Part shown: positions 1 to 8,433 of the stretch, piece by piece
How the letters are laid out: each line of letters starts with the position of its first letter
Position numbering within the stretch: position 1 is the stretch's first letter
NCBI GenBank assembly: GCA_020248915.1
Contig: JADCGP010000005.1
Location: 62,001-126,000 of the forward strand
DNA length: 64,000 nt
Reading direction: 5' to 3'
From: Rubrivivax sp.
Lineage (GTDB): Bacteria; Pseudomonadota; Gammaproteobacteria; Burkholderiales; Burkholderiaceae_C
Translations under genes and position numbers: made by a program
Notes under the pieces: generated by a model
Databases searched by the model: none
What the model was told of the DNA's origin: nothing
The model's input: only the letters and a program-made list of their open reading frames with translations

Positions 1-257
1 CGCTCGTCGAGCCGGTCGCGCGCGGTGATGATCACGGCTGGCGTGGTGTCGCCGCGGCGTCGCCGGGCGCGCAGCCAGTCCAGGCCCGAGCCGTCGGGCA
101 GGTTCCAGTCCACCACGAGCGCATCGTGCGGCTCGCCGCGCTGCGCCTCCGTCGCGCCGAGGGTGCGGCACCAGTCGACGACGTGGCCTTCGGCGCGCAG
201 CCAGTCGCGCAGGCCCTCGCCGAGGATCTCGTCGTCTTCGAGCAGCAGCAGTCGCAT
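1..257 (-). CDS. OmpR-family response regulator, receiver domain (partial, C-terminus outside window)
   Basis: The reading frame starts at an ATG at 257 and runs off the left edge. The 85 visible residues form a receiver domain: MRLLLLEDDEILGEGL gives the acidic pair, VVDWNLPDGSGLDWL carries the phospho-acceptor Asp, and VIITARD is the Thr/Ser switch strand. It is a two-component regulator of the OmpR/PhoB class, and its closest style is QseB/PmrA. The divergent neighbour is an EptA-type lipid A phosphoethanolamine transferase, the classic PmrA target, which supports a PmrA/BasR-like role by context. The DNA-binding domain and the partner kinase are not visible. Confidence is high for the receiver and moderate for the PmrA-like role. 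Confidence 0.85.
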   Translation of the reverse strand, partial: MRLLLLEDDEILGEGLRDWLRAEGHVVDWCRTLGATEAQRGEPHDALVVDWNLPDGSGLDWLRARRRRGDTTPAVIITARDRLDE

Positions 258-315
258 GGGTCGCGCGGGCGTTCCGGTCCGGGCGCTACGGTAGCAGCGC
301 CTGCGCGCCTGGCCA

Positions 316-333
316 CTTCAGGCACCCTTCAGG
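316..333 (+). promoter_or_regulatory. PmrA/QseB-like direct repeat upstream of eptA
   Basis: Two exact copies of CTTCAGG lie 11 bp apart (316-322 and 327-333), one helical turn, just before eptA. PmrA and QseB type regulators bind two CTTAA-like half-sites with an 11-bp period, and the regulator gene starts 59 bp to the left. The repeat orientation favours control of eptA. It sits only 22 bp from the eptA start codon, unusually close, so the transcript start is unclear. Confidence 0.5.
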
Positions 334-355
334 CCGCCGGCGTCTGATCGGAGGC

Positions 356-2071
356 ATGTCCAGTTCCCCGCCCCTTCCTGCCGCTGCCGGCACCGCCGGC
401 AGCCTCGGCATTCGCCGCGGTGGCGTCGCCGCGCTGTGGCGTGCGCTGTCGATCGAAATCGCCCCGGAGGCGCTGATCATCATCGCGGCGCTGTACTGGA
501 CACTGGCGGCCAACGGTGCCTTCTTCCGCGCGTCGCTGCAGGCGGCGCCGACGCAGGGCGCTGCGTCGTGGCTGCTGCTGCCGGCGCTGGTGGTGGCGGT
601 GGCGGCGCTGCACGTGCTGCTGCTGGCGGTGTTCGGACTGGGGCGGGTGCTCAAGCCGCTGCTGGTGCTGCTCACGGTCGCGGCCGCGCTGGCCGGCCAC
701 TTCATGCAGGCCTACAAGGTCTACCTCGATCCCGACATGCTGCGCAACGTGCTGCACTCGCACTCGGCCGAGGCCGGCGAGCTGCTGTCGGGCACGATGG
801 TGCTGCACCTGCTGTTGTACGCGGCGCTCCCGGTGGCATTGCTGCTGCCGCTGCGGCTGAAGGCGCGCCGCTGGCCGCGTGCTCTGCTCGGGCGCAGCCT
901 GCTCGCGCTGGGCGCGCTGCTCGCTTTCGTGGCTGCGCTGCTGTCGGTGTTCCAGCCGCTGTCGTCGCTGATGCGCAACCACAAGGAAGTGCGCTACCTG
1001 ATCACGCCGGCCAACATCGTCTATTCGACCACGCGCGTGGTGTCGGCCGATGTCAAGGGCACGGCCGCGCCGCGCGAGGCGATCGGGCTCGACGCCCGGG
1101 CCGGCCCGTCGTGGGCCGCGCGGCAGCGGCCGCGCGTGCTGGTGCTGGTGGTCGGCGAGACCGCCCGTGCCGCGAACTGGGGCCTGAGCGGCTACGCCCG
1201 GCAGACCACCCCGCAGCTGGCCGCGCTGCCGGTGGTGAACTTCGCCGAGGTCGCCAGCTGCGGCACCAACACCGAGGTCTCGGTGCCGTGCATGTTCGCG
1301 CCGCGCGGCCGGCGCGACTACGACGAGTCGCGCATCCGCGGCCAGGAGTCGCTGCTGCACGTGCTGGCGCGCGCCGGTGTGGCCGTGCACTGGCGCGACA
1401 ACCAGAGCGGCTGCAAGGGCGTCTGCGACGGGCTGCCGGGCGATCGTGCGCTGGATGCGGCGGGTGCCGCCTCGGGCCTGTGCCGCGACGGGCAGTGCTT
1501 CGACGAGGCGCTGCTGCACGACATCGACGAGCGCCTGGATGCCGCCCGCGGCACCCAGCTGTGGGTGCTGCACCAGCTGGGCAACCACGGCCCCGCCTAC
1601 GCCCGGCGCCATCCGCCGGCCTTCGCCCGCTTCACGCCCGAGTGCCGCAGCGACGATCTCGGCCAGTGCAGCCGCGAGCAGGTCGTCAACTCGTACGACA
1701 ACGCGCTGCTGTACACCGACCACCTGCTGGCGACGCTGCAGCGGCGGCTGGCGGCGCGCGCCGGGCGCGTCGACGCCGCCTTCCTCTATGTCTCCGACCA
1801 TGGCGAGTCGCTGGGCGAGAGCGGGCTGTTCCTGCACGGCATGCCGTACCCGATCGCGCCCGCCGAGCAGAAACGGGTGCCGATGGTGATGTGGCTCGGA
1901 GACGGCTTTGCCGCAAGCACGCGGGTCGACCCGGCCTGCCTGCGCGAGCGCGCCCGCCGCCCCGCCAGCCACGACCACCTGTTCCACACCGTGCTCGGCC
2001 TGCTCGACGTGCGCAGCTCGCTGTACGAGCCCGACTGGGACCTCGCTGCAGGATGTCGCGCCGGGATGTGA
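356..2071 (+). CDS. eptA: Lipid A phosphoethanolamine transferase, EptA family
   Basis: A 571-residue inner-membrane enzyme with five hydrophobic segments in the first 220 residues and a periplasmic alkaline-phosphatase-fold domain. EptA/PmrC-type enzymes transfer phosphoethanolamine from phosphatidylethanolamine to lipid A and so lower the negative surface charge. Visible active-site blocks are VVGETARAANWGLSGY (about 265-280), SCGTNTEVSVPC (about 301-312, with the Thr nucleophile after CG) and YVSDHGESLGESG (about 478-490), which supplies metal ligands. The ATG has GGAGG just upstream. The next gene overlaps its end by 19 bp, so the two are probably co-translated. Diacylglycerol, the by-product of the transfer, is the substrate of the dgkA product two genes downstream, which makes functional sense. 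Confidence 0.93.
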   Translation: MSSSPPLPAAAGTAGSLGIRRGGVAALWRALSIEIAPEALIIIAALYWTLAANGAFFRASLQAAPTQGAASWLLLPALVVAVAALHVLLLAVFGLGRVLKPLLVLLTVAAALAGHFMQAYKVYLDPDMLRNVLHSHSAEAGELLSGTMVLHLLLYAALPVALLLPLRLKARRWPRALLGRSLLALGALLAFVAALLSVFQPLSSLMRNHKEVRYLITPANIVYSTTRVVSADVKGTAAPREAIGLDARAGPSWAARQRPRVLVLVVGETARAANWGLSGYARQTTPQLAALPVVNFAEVASCGTNTEVSVPCMFAPRGRRDYDESRIRGQESLLHVLARAGVAVHWRDNQSGCKGVCDGLPGDRALDAAGAASGLCRDGQCFDEALLHDIDERLDAARGTQLWVLHQLGNHGPAYARRHPPAFARFTPECRSDDLGQCSREQVVNSYDNALLYTDHLLATLQRRLAARAGRVDAAFLYVSDHGESLGESGLFLHGMPYPIAPAEQKRVPMVMWLGDGFAASTRVDPACLRERARRPASHDHLFHTVLGLLDVRSSLYEPDWDLAAGCRAGM

Positions 2072-2784
2072 TCGCGCTGGCCGGGGCGGCGCTGCTGCTC
2101 GCGGCCTGGGAACTGCTCGGCTGGGATCTCGCCGTCAGCGGCTGGTTCGCCGACGCCCGCGGCTTTGCCTGGCGCGACCAGCCGCTGGCGCGCGACGTGC
2201 TGCACGGCGGCGGCCGCTGGGCTTCGGCGGCCGTGCTGCTGCTGCTGATCGTGGACGCGGTGCGGCCCCTGGTCGACGGGCCGTCGCAGCGGCGGCGCTG
2301 GCTCGGCATCGGGCTGGTGCTGCTGCCGCTGGCGGTGGTGCCCTCGCTCAAGCGCGTCAGCAGCACCAGCTGCCCCTGGGACCTGGCGCAGTTCGGCGGC
2401 ACGCTGCCGTACGTGCCGCACTGGCTGCCGGGCGTCACCGACGGCGGCAGCGGCCACTGCTTCCCCTCCGGCCATGCCGTGGCCGCGTTCGCGCTGTGGG
2501 GCGTGGTGTTCGCCTGGCGCGACGCCCGACCCGGCCTCGCGCGCGCCTGGTTCATCGGCGTTGCCGTGGTCGGGCTGCTTTTCGGCTGGGCGCAGCTGGT
2601 GCGCGGGGCTCACTTCGTGAGCCACACCCTGTGGTCGGCGTGGCTGTGCGCCGCGCTGGCCGCTGCCGGCGCCGGGCTCGCGGCCGCCGCGGCCCGGGCT
2701 GCGCGGCGGCCGGAGCCTGCAGCCGGCGCGGCCGCCGGGAGTGAGATCATTACCGCTCCTGCACCGTCGGCATCCCAGCCATGA
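2053..2784 (+). CDS. PAP2-family membrane phosphatase
   Basis: A 243-residue membrane protein of the type 2 phosphatidic acid phosphatase superfamily. The three signature blocks are present: LKRVSSTSCPWDL near residue 100 (a variant of KxxxxxxRP), FPSGHAVAAF near 138 (the PSGH acid-base His) and RGAHFVSHTLW near 184 (nucleophile His in an RxxxxxH pattern). Hydrophobic segments surround these blocks. It probably dephosphorylates a lipid or isoprenoid phosphate at the periplasmic face; LpxE/LpxT-like action on lipid A is possible by context but unproven. The start at 2053 lies inside the 3' end of eptA, and the stop overlaps the dgkA start as ATGA, so the three genes form one coupled operon. 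Confidence 0.9.
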   Translation: MSRRDVIALAGAALLLAAWELLGWDLAVSGWFADARGFAWRDQPLARDVLHGGGRWASAAVLLLLIVDAVRPLVDGPSQRRRWLGIGLVLLPLAVVPSLKRVSSTSCPWDLAQFGGTLPYVPHWLPGVTDGGSGHCFPSGHAVAAFALWGVVFAWRDARPGLARAWFIGVAVVGLLFGWAQLVRGAHFVSHTLWSAWLCAALAAAGAGLAAAAARAARRPEPAAGAAAGSEIITAPAPSASQP

Positions 2785-3197
2785 AGCCGTCCCACGTCAG
2801 CGAAGCGGCCGTTGCCCCCGCCAGCGCCTTCAAGAGCCGCGGCGGGCTGGCGCGCATCGCCGCCGCCGCGCGCTATTCGTGGGCCGGTCTCACGGCGGCG
2901 GTGCGGCACGAGGCCGCCTTCCGCCAGGAGCTCGCGCTCGGCGTGCCGATGGTGCTGCTCGCCTGGTTCCTCGCCCCCACGCCACTGCAGGCGCTGGCGC
3001 TGGTCGCCGTGGTGGTGCTGGTGTGGATCGTCGAGCTGCTGAACTCGGCCGTCGAGGCGCTGGCCGACGCGATCGACCCCGGCTACCACCCGCTGCTCGG
3101 CCGCGCCAAGGACCTGGGCAGCGCGGCGGTGATGCTGAGCCTGCTGCTGGCCGCCGCCACCTGGATCGTGGTCGTCGGCGCGCGGTTCTTCGGCTGA
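2781..3197 (+). CDS. dgkA: Diacylglycerol kinase
   Basis: A 138-residue integral membrane kinase that phosphorylates diacylglycerol to phosphatidate with ATP. It recycles the diacylglycerol left when phospholipid head groups are consumed, here plausibly by EptA. The DgkA signature is clear: ELLNSAVEALADAI at 85-98 (E85, N88 and E92 match the catalytic and metal-binding residues of E. coli DgkA), followed by GRAKDLGSAAV. Three transmembrane helices are visible. The N-terminus is about 20 residues longer than in the 122-residue E. coli enzyme. The start codon overlaps the stop of the PAP2 gene. Last gene of the operon. Confidence 0.95.
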   Translation: MKPSHVSEAAVAPASAFKSRGGLARIAAAARYSWAGLTAAVRHEAAFRQELALGVPMVLLAWFLAPTPLQALALVAVVVLVWIVELLNSAVEALADAIDPGYHPLLGRAKDLGSAAVMLSLLLAAATWIVVVGARFFG

Positions 3198-3228
3198 GCC
3201 CGCCGACCGCGCCGACCGGCCACGCCAG

Positions 3229-3618
3229 CTAGGGCGCCTCGGAGGCGTCGAAGTCGAGCTCGACGCGCGCGCCGTTCGGGTCGTGGCTGAACAGCTGCCA
3301 GGTGCCGGCGCCGGGCTGGCGGCGCAGGTCGTAGCGCACGCCCCGGGCGTCGAAGCGCGCGCGCACGGCCTGCAGGTCGCGCGCGCTGAAGGCCATGTGG
3401 TCGATGACGCCGGTGCGGGTGGCCGGCAGCGGCCGGTCCCAGTAGATGTGCAGCAGGGCCTGGCCGTCGGCGATGCGGCCCGGCGCGTACAGCCACGCGC
3501 CAGGGAATCCGAGGTCGGGCCGCGGCCCCTCGACCAGCCCGAGCAGGCCGCAGTAGTAGTCGAGCGTGCGGACCCGGTCTTCCGCGGTGATGGTGAAGTG
3601 GTTCATCGCCACGATCAT
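3229..3618 (-). CDS. VOC (glyoxalase/bleomycin-resistance fold) family protein
   Basis: A 129-residue single-domain protein of the vicinal oxygen chelate superfamily. It begins MIVAMNHFTITAEDRVRTLD, the usual first beta-alpha unit. The metal-ligand positions of the fold are occupied: His in NHFTI, His in DHMAF and Glu in GARVELDF near the C-terminus. Members include glyoxalases, dioxygenases and dehalogenation or resistance enzymes; the substrate cannot be told from sequence. I chose the ATG at 3618; the one at 3606 is also possible. It is divergent from gnd and convergent with dgkA. Confidence 0.8.
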   Translation of the reverse strand: MIVAMNHFTITAEDRVRTLDYYCGLLGLVEGPRPDLGFPGAWLYAPGRIADGQALLHIYWDRPLPATRTGVIDHMAFSARDLQAVRARFDARGVRYDLRRQPGAGTWQLFSHDPNGARVELDFDASEAP

Positions 3619-3731
3619 GGACGGCTCCGCTCGCGCGCCTTCGCTGCGCGCTGCCGCATTGTGGCGCGACAATCCGGCGTCGTCCTGCCCGGCGCACCGC
3701 GCACGCCCGATGCGCCGGTCGCCCCCTCGCC

Positions 3732-5156
3732 ATGCCTGCCGCGCTCAATCCCTTCGGCCTGATCGGCCTGGCCGTGATGGGCCAGAACCTGGTGCTCAAC
3801 GTCGAGAGCCGAGGCTTCGCGGTCAGCGTCTGGAACCGGTCGCCCGAGGTCACCGAGGCCTTCGTCACGGCCCACCCCGGCAAGCGCCTGCTCGGCTGCC
3901 GCACGCTGGCCGACTTCGTGGCGAGCCTCGAGCGGCCGCGCCGCGTGATGCTGATGGTCAAGGCGGGCCCGGCGGTGGATGCGGTGCTCGAGCGGCTGCT
4001 GCCGCTGCTCGAGCGCGACGACATCGTCGTCGACGGCGGCAACAGCCACTGGGCCGACACCGAGCGGCGCGACGCCTGGCTGGCGTCGAAGGGCCTTCGT
4101 TTCATCGGTGCCGGGGTCAGCGGCGGCGAGGAGGGCGCGCGCAAGGGACCGGCGATCATGCCCGGCGGGCCGGCCAGCACCTGGCAGGCGATGCAGCCGG
4201 TGTTCGAGGCGATCGCGGCCCGCGTGGATGGCGAGCCCTGCGTGCGCCACATCGGCCCGGGAGGCGCCGGCCACTTCGTGAAGATGGTGCACAACGGCAT
4301 CGAGTACGGCGACATGCAGCTGATCTGCGAGGCCTTCGCGCTGATGCAGGCTGCCGGCATGTCCGCCGGCGACATGGCAGGCGTGTTCGAGCGCTGGAAC
4401 GGCGGCGAGCTGCAGAGCTACCTGGTCGAGATCACGGCGCGGATCCTCGCTCAGCGCGACCCCGACACCGGCGCGCCGATCGTCGACGTGATCCAGGATC
4501 GCGCCGGCCAGAAGGGCACCGGGCAGTGGACGCTCGCCGCCGCCGCCGACAGCGCGGTGGTGGTCAGCACGATCAACGCCGCCGTCGAGGCGCGCGTGCT
4601 GTCGTCGATGAAGGCCGCGCGCGTGGCGGCGAGCGCGCGCCTGCTCGGGCCGGGCGGCCGGGTCGACCTCGAGCCGTCGCACCTGGTGCCGATGCTCCAC
4701 GAGGCGCTCTATGCCAGCAAGATCGTCAGCTACGCGCAGGGCCTGGACCTGATGCGCACCGTGAGCGAGAAGAAGGGCTGGGCGCTCGACCTCGGCGGCA
4801 TCGCGTCGATCTGGCGCGGCGGCTGCATCATCCGCGCGCGCTTCCTGAACCGCATCACCGAGGCCTTCCGAGCCGACCCCGCGCTGCCCAACCTGATGCG
4901 TGCGCCGTTCTTCGAGGGCGTGCTCAACCGCGCGCAGGGCCACTGGCGCGAGGCGGTGGCGCTGGCCGTGCGGGCCGGCGTGGCGGTTCCGGCGACGAGC
5001 GCCTCGCTTGCCTACTACGACGGCTACCGCAGCGCGCGCCTGCCGGCCAACCTGCTGCAGGCGCAGCGCGACTTCTTCGGCGCCCACACCTACGAGCGTG
5101 TCGACCGCCCGGCCGGCCAGTGGTTCCACACCGAGTGGCCGGAGGTCATCGGCTGA
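3732..5156 (+). CDS. gnd: 6-phosphogluconate dehydrogenase (decarboxylating)
   Basis: A 474-residue cytoplasmic enzyme of the oxidative pentose phosphate pathway that converts 6-phosphogluconate plus NADP+ to ribulose 5-phosphate, CO2 and NADPH. The N-terminal dinucleotide-binding stretch GLIGLAVMGQNLVLNV is at 9-24, the substrate signature VSGGEEGARKGPAIMPGG near 131-148, and the catalytic Lys in HFVKMVHNGIEYGDMQL near 183. The C-terminus keeps the DFFGAHTYERVD block typical of the long (about 470-residue) form. Single gene; the upstream 113 bp is shared with the divergent VOC gene. Confidence 0.97.
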   Translation: MPAALNPFGLIGLAVMGQNLVLNVESRGFAVSVWNRSPEVTEAFVTAHPGKRLLGCRTLADFVASLERPRRVMLMVKAGPAVDAVLERLLPLLERDDIVVDGGNSHWADTERRDAWLASKGLRFIGAGVSGGEEGARKGPAIMPGGPASTWQAMQPVFEAIAARVDGEPCVRHIGPGGAGHFVKMVHNGIEYGDMQLICEAFALMQAAGMSAGDMAGVFERWNGGELQSYLVEITARILAQRDPDTGAPIVDVIQDRAGQKGTGQWTLAAAADSAVVVSTINAAVEARVLSSMKAARVAASARLLGPGGRVDLEPSHLVPMLHEALYASKIVSYAQGLDLMRTVSEKKGWALDLGGIASIWRGGCIIRARFLNRITEAFRADPALPNLMRAPFFEGVLNRAQGHWREAVALAVRAGVAVPATSASLAYYDGYRSARLPANLLQAQRDFFGAHTYERVDRPAGQWFHTEWPEVIG

Positions 5157-5193
5157 GCCCTGAAGCGGCGGGCGCCGCCGCCGGCGCGCGCGC

Positions 5194-7137
5194 TCAGGCC
5201 GCGACCTGGAAGGCGGCCCGCAGCAGCGCCTGCAATTGCCCGGCCGGCATCGGGCGCCCAAGCAGGAAACCCTGTGCCTGGTCGCAGCCCATCGCGCGCA
5301 GCGTCTCGAGCTGGTCGCTGGTCTCGACGCCCTCGGCCACGACGCCCAGACCTAGGCTGTGGGCCATCGCGATCACCGCCTGGGTGATCGCCACGTCGTC
5401 GCGGTCGCCAGGCAGTCCGTGGATGAAGCTGCGATCGATCTTGACCTGCCGCGCCCGGAACCGCTTGAGGTAGGACAGTGAGGAGTAGCCGGTGCCGAAG
5501 TCGTCGATCGCGATGCCGATCCCCATGCGGCCCAGTCGCTCGAGCACCTCGGCTGCGCGGTCGGGCTCGGCCATCAGCGCGCTCTCGGTCAGCTCGAACT
5601 CGAGCTCGCTCGGCGACACATCGTAGCGGGTCAGCGCGTCCTCGATGTCGGCCACCAGCGTGTCGCTCGCGAACTGGCGTGCCGACAGGTTGACCGCGAC
5701 CGGCACCGGCGTGAAGCCGGCGTCGCGCCAGCGCCGGATCTGCCGGCATGCAGCCTGCACGACCCAGCGGCCGATCGGCACGATCAGCCCGCGCTCCTCG
5801 GCCAGCGGGATGAAGTCCCCCGGGCTCACCGCGCCGCGCAGCGGGTGGTTCCAGCGCAGCAGCGCCTCGACGCTGCACAGCCGTCCGCTGGCGAGGTCGA
5901 TCTTGGGCTGGAAGTGCAGCAGCAGTTCCTCCCGCGCCAGCGCGAGCCGCAGCTGGCTCTCCAGCTCGAAGGCCCGCGAGGCCTCCTCCGCGAGCTGCGA
6001 CGTGTAGATCTGGACGTTGTTCTTGCCGCGCGACTTGGCCTGGTACATCGCGGCGTCGGCGTTCCGCAGCAGCGTGGCCGCGTCGTCGCCGTCGGCGGGA
6101 TGGCAGGAGATGCCGATGCTGCCGCTGAGCTGCACCAGCGCGGGTCCCAGAGTCAGCGGCTCGGAGAGTGCCGCCAGCATCTTGTTGCCGATCACGCCGA
6201 GGTCGGCGACGCCGGCCGTGCCCTCGAGCAGCACGACGAACTCGTCGCCACCGAGCCTTGCCACGAGATCCGTGGTGCGCAGCACCCCGCGCAGCCGCCC
6301 CGCCATCTCCCGCAGCAGCTGGTCGCCGGCCGCGTGCCCGAGCGTGTCGTTGATCGACTTGAAGCGGTCGAGATCGATGAAGCACACCGCGAACGGCAGG
6401 CCGTGGCGCCGGGTGCGCGCGATCGCCCGCTCGATCTCGGCGAGGAACATGTTCCGGTTGGGCAGTCCGGTCAGGCTGTCGATGCGCGCCAGCTCCTGCA
6501 CCTTCAGCTCGGCAAGCGCGGTGGTCGTGATGTCGCGGCTGACGCCGCGGTAGCCCTGGAAGCTGCCGTCCTCGCCGAACACCGGCTCGCCGCTGACGCG
6601 GATCCAGTGCGTCTGCCCGTCGCTGCGCTTCATCCGGAAGTCGAAGTCGCGGAAGGGGAGGCGCGCCGTGATGCGGGCCTCGTACCGGGCAAGCGCCTCC
6701 GGCTCCGCTTCGAAGCTGCCTCCGCCGAGCGACCGCCGCCGACCGATGATTTCCTCGGGCCGGATGCCGGCGGCACCGACGATGCCCTCCGACACGTAGG
6801 TGAAGCGCAGCGTGTGGTCCTGCTCCCAGATCCAGTCGGCCGAGAGCGACAGCAGGCTGCCGAGCCGCCCCTCGCTGCGGCGCAGCGCTTCGGTGCGTTC
6901 GCGCACGTGCTGCTCCAGCGAGTCGCGGTCGGCGCGCAGCTCCCCGTACAGGCCCGCCATCTCCTGCGACGCGACCTCCTGCGAATGCTCGAGCAGCCGC
7001 CGCTCCTGGTCGTGCTCGGCGTAGGCGCGGCCCACGCGCGCCAGCAGCTCGGCCCACGCAGGCGAGGGCGCCGACCCGGCGTCGAGCCCGAGGCGGCGCA
7101 GTTGCCGGTCCAGCAGCGGATGGATCGGGTCGCTCAT
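5194..7137 (-). CDS. PAS-GGDEF-EAL bifunctional c-di-GMP enzyme
   Basis: A 647-residue soluble protein. Residues 1-80 are a helical lead with coiled-coil character, about 85-210 a PAS plus PAC sensor, about 215-380 a GGDEF domain and about 395-640 an EAL domain. The diguanylate cyclase motif RLGGDEF is intact, with an inhibitory-site RTTD five residues before it. The phosphodiesterase keeps SVEALLRWNHP, ELTESALM, DDFGTGYSSLSYLKRF, KIDRSFIHG and AEGVET, so both activities may be functional. The gene lies 19 bp downstream of a FIST-domain gene on the same strand. FIST proteins often partner with c-di-GMP enzymes as small-ligand sensors, so they probably form a sensory unit. Confidence 0.95.
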   Translation of the reverse strand: MSDPIHPLLDRQLRRLGLDAGSAPSPAWAELLARVGRAYAEHDQERRLLEHSQEVASQEMAGLYGELRADRDSLEQHVRERTEALRRSEGRLGSLLSLSADWIWEQDHTLRFTYVSEGIVGAAGIRPEEIIGRRRSLGGGSFEAEPEALARYEARITARLPFRDFDFRMKRSDGQTHWIRVSGEPVFGEDGSFQGYRGVSRDITTTALAELKVQELARIDSLTGLPNRNMFLAEIERAIARTRRHGLPFAVCFIDLDRFKSINDTLGHAAGDQLLREMAGRLRGVLRTTDLVARLGGDEFVVLLEGTAGVADLGVIGNKMLAALSEPLTLGPALVQLSGSIGISCHPADGDDAATLLRNADAAMYQAKSRGKNNVQIYTSQLAEEASRAFELESQLRLALAREELLLHFQPKIDLASGRLCSVEALLRWNHPLRGAVSPGDFIPLAEERGLIVPIGRWVVQAACRQIRRWRDAGFTPVPVAVNLSARQFASDTLVADIEDALTRYDVSPSELEFELTESALMAEPDRAAEVLERLGRMGIGIAIDDFGTGYSSLSYLKRFRARQVKIDRSFIHGLPGDRDDVAITQAVIAMAHSLGLGVVAEGVETSDQLETLRAMGCDQAQGFLLGRPMPAGQLQALLRAAFQVAA

Positions 7138-7156
7138 CGGCGGCGCCTCGCGGCTC

Positions 7157-8311
7157 TCAGGCCTCGCTCAGCATCGTGACGGTCATCGTCTGGTTGTGGA
7201 GCTCGCTGGCGCCGCCGCGCAACGTCGGGGCGATCTCGCCATAGCTGTAGAAGCCGACGTGCGCAGCGCCCGCGGGCGCGCTGTCGAGCACGGTCTCGAC
7301 CTCCTCGTCGGCACGCTGCCCGAGCACGAGGCGGCGGCCGACGCACGACACCGAGATCACCAGCGTCGGCGCGTCGGGCGCCAGTGCCGCCGCGGCCTCG
7401 CGCGCGGCCTCGCCGGCGCTGTCGATCAGCTTGTCGGTGTTGGCTCGCATCAGCTGGGCGAGGCCGCCCTCGGGCAGGTCGCCGGCGAAGGTCATCGAGT
7501 GCTGCTGCTCGTCGACGGCCAGGATCGTCCGCACCAGCGGCTCGATGTCGGCTTCGTCGCGGCGCACCGCCAGCGGGAAAAGCAGCGCAGCGCCGGGAAG
7601 CTCGCGCGCCCGCTCGCCGAGGTAGGCCTTGTACAGGTCGAGCGCCGGCCTGCCGTCGAGCTCGTACAGCACGTTGCCCGCGCAGCGCGTGATGCGGCGC
7701 TGGGGCCCGAACGGGCTCCAGCCGGCGTCGCAGCCGTGGCCGATCCGCAGCCGGTCGCCGTACAGGCCGACCGCGCAGATGTGACCGGGGCGGGGTGCGC
7801 CGTCGGCCATCACCCATGTGCGGCGGAAGTCGGCGCCGTCCCCGGCCAGGCCGCCGGTGATCGACGTCCCGGGAGGCAGCACCGAGGCCAGGCCGGCCAC
7901 CAGCGGCGTGCCGTTCACGGCCAGGCCGTCGGACAGCAGGAACACGGCGCGCAGCCGGAGTCCGCCCTCCGGCGCCACCAGCCCGGCGCCGAGCCGGACA
8001 CCGGCGGCGAACGAGTCGGCGGCCCCGGCCACGGGAGTGGACATGCAGCGGACGCCGGTGTGCCCGAAGCGGGCGACCGCGACGCTGATGCTCGCATCGT
8101 GCACCTGGTCGCCGGCGATCTCGCCCGAGGTCGAGCAGCCCAGGACGACCGAGCGGGGGAAGGCCGCCGCGAGGTCGCGCAACGGCGCCGGATCGTCGAG
8201 CAGCCCTGGCGCGGCGAAGGCCAGCACCAGCGTGGAGGGGCCATCCTCCTCGAGCGGCAGGCCTTCGTTCCAGCCGCGGCCTTGCAGATGGTGGCGTGTG
8301 TGCACGCGCAT
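7157..8311 (-). CDS. FIST-domain signal transduction protein
   Basis: A 384-residue cytoplasmic protein with FIST_N (about 30-225) and FIST_C (about 235-365) domains, thought to bind small ligands such as amino acids. Recognisable blocks are VVLGCSTSGEIAGD, SITGGLAGDG and GFYSYGEIAP. The ATG at 8311 is preceded by a good GGGGAGGAAT ribosome binding site, which decides the start even though the open frame continues upstream. It is followed at 19 bp by the PAS-GGDEF-EAL gene, so ligand sensing probably feeds into c-di-GMP turnover. The 122 bp upstream separates it from the catabolic operon; whether it is read through from there is not clear. Confidence 0.9.
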   Translation of the reverse strand: MRVHTRHHLQGRGWNEGLPLEEDGPSTLVLAFAAPGLLDDPAPLRDLAAAFPRSVVLGCSTSGEIAGDQVHDASISVAVARFGHTGVRCMSTPVAGAADSFAAGVRLGAGLVAPEGGLRLRAVFLLSDGLAVNGTPLVAGLASVLPPGTSITGGLAGDGADFRRTWVMADGAPRPGHICAVGLYGDRLRIGHGCDAGWSPFGPQRRITRCAGNVLYELDGRPALDLYKAYLGERARELPGAALLFPLAVRRDEADIEPLVRTILAVDEQQHSMTFAGDLPEGGLAQLMRANTDKLIDSAGEAAREAAAALAPDAPTLVISVSCVGRRLVLGQRADEEVETVLDSAPAGAAHVGFYSYGEIAPTLRGGASELHNQTMTVTMLSEA

Positions 8312-8433
8312 GTGGATTCCTCCCCGGAGTCCGGACCAGACCGTGGCTTCGGCGGCCGGGTCTGCGACTTGAGGGCGGATGGCCGCCGACGCGCGGCGGG
8401 CCGTGAACTCGTGCGGGCGCCGGGCGCCGGGCC

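Noticed and set aside
329..1987. Long open frame on the strand opposite eptA
   Set aside because: It is Gln/Arg/Ala-rich with no motif and lies opposite a clear EptA gene; it is a by-product of high GC at third positions.
436..2052. Upstream extension of the PAP2 gene through eptA
   Set aside because: The frame is open only because of GC content. PAP2 homology starts at the ATG at 2053.
5157..5193. GC-rich palindromic stretch between gnd and the GGDEF-EAL gene as a terminator
   Set aside because: Several alternative short pairings, no single stable stem and no T tract; not distinguishable from background.
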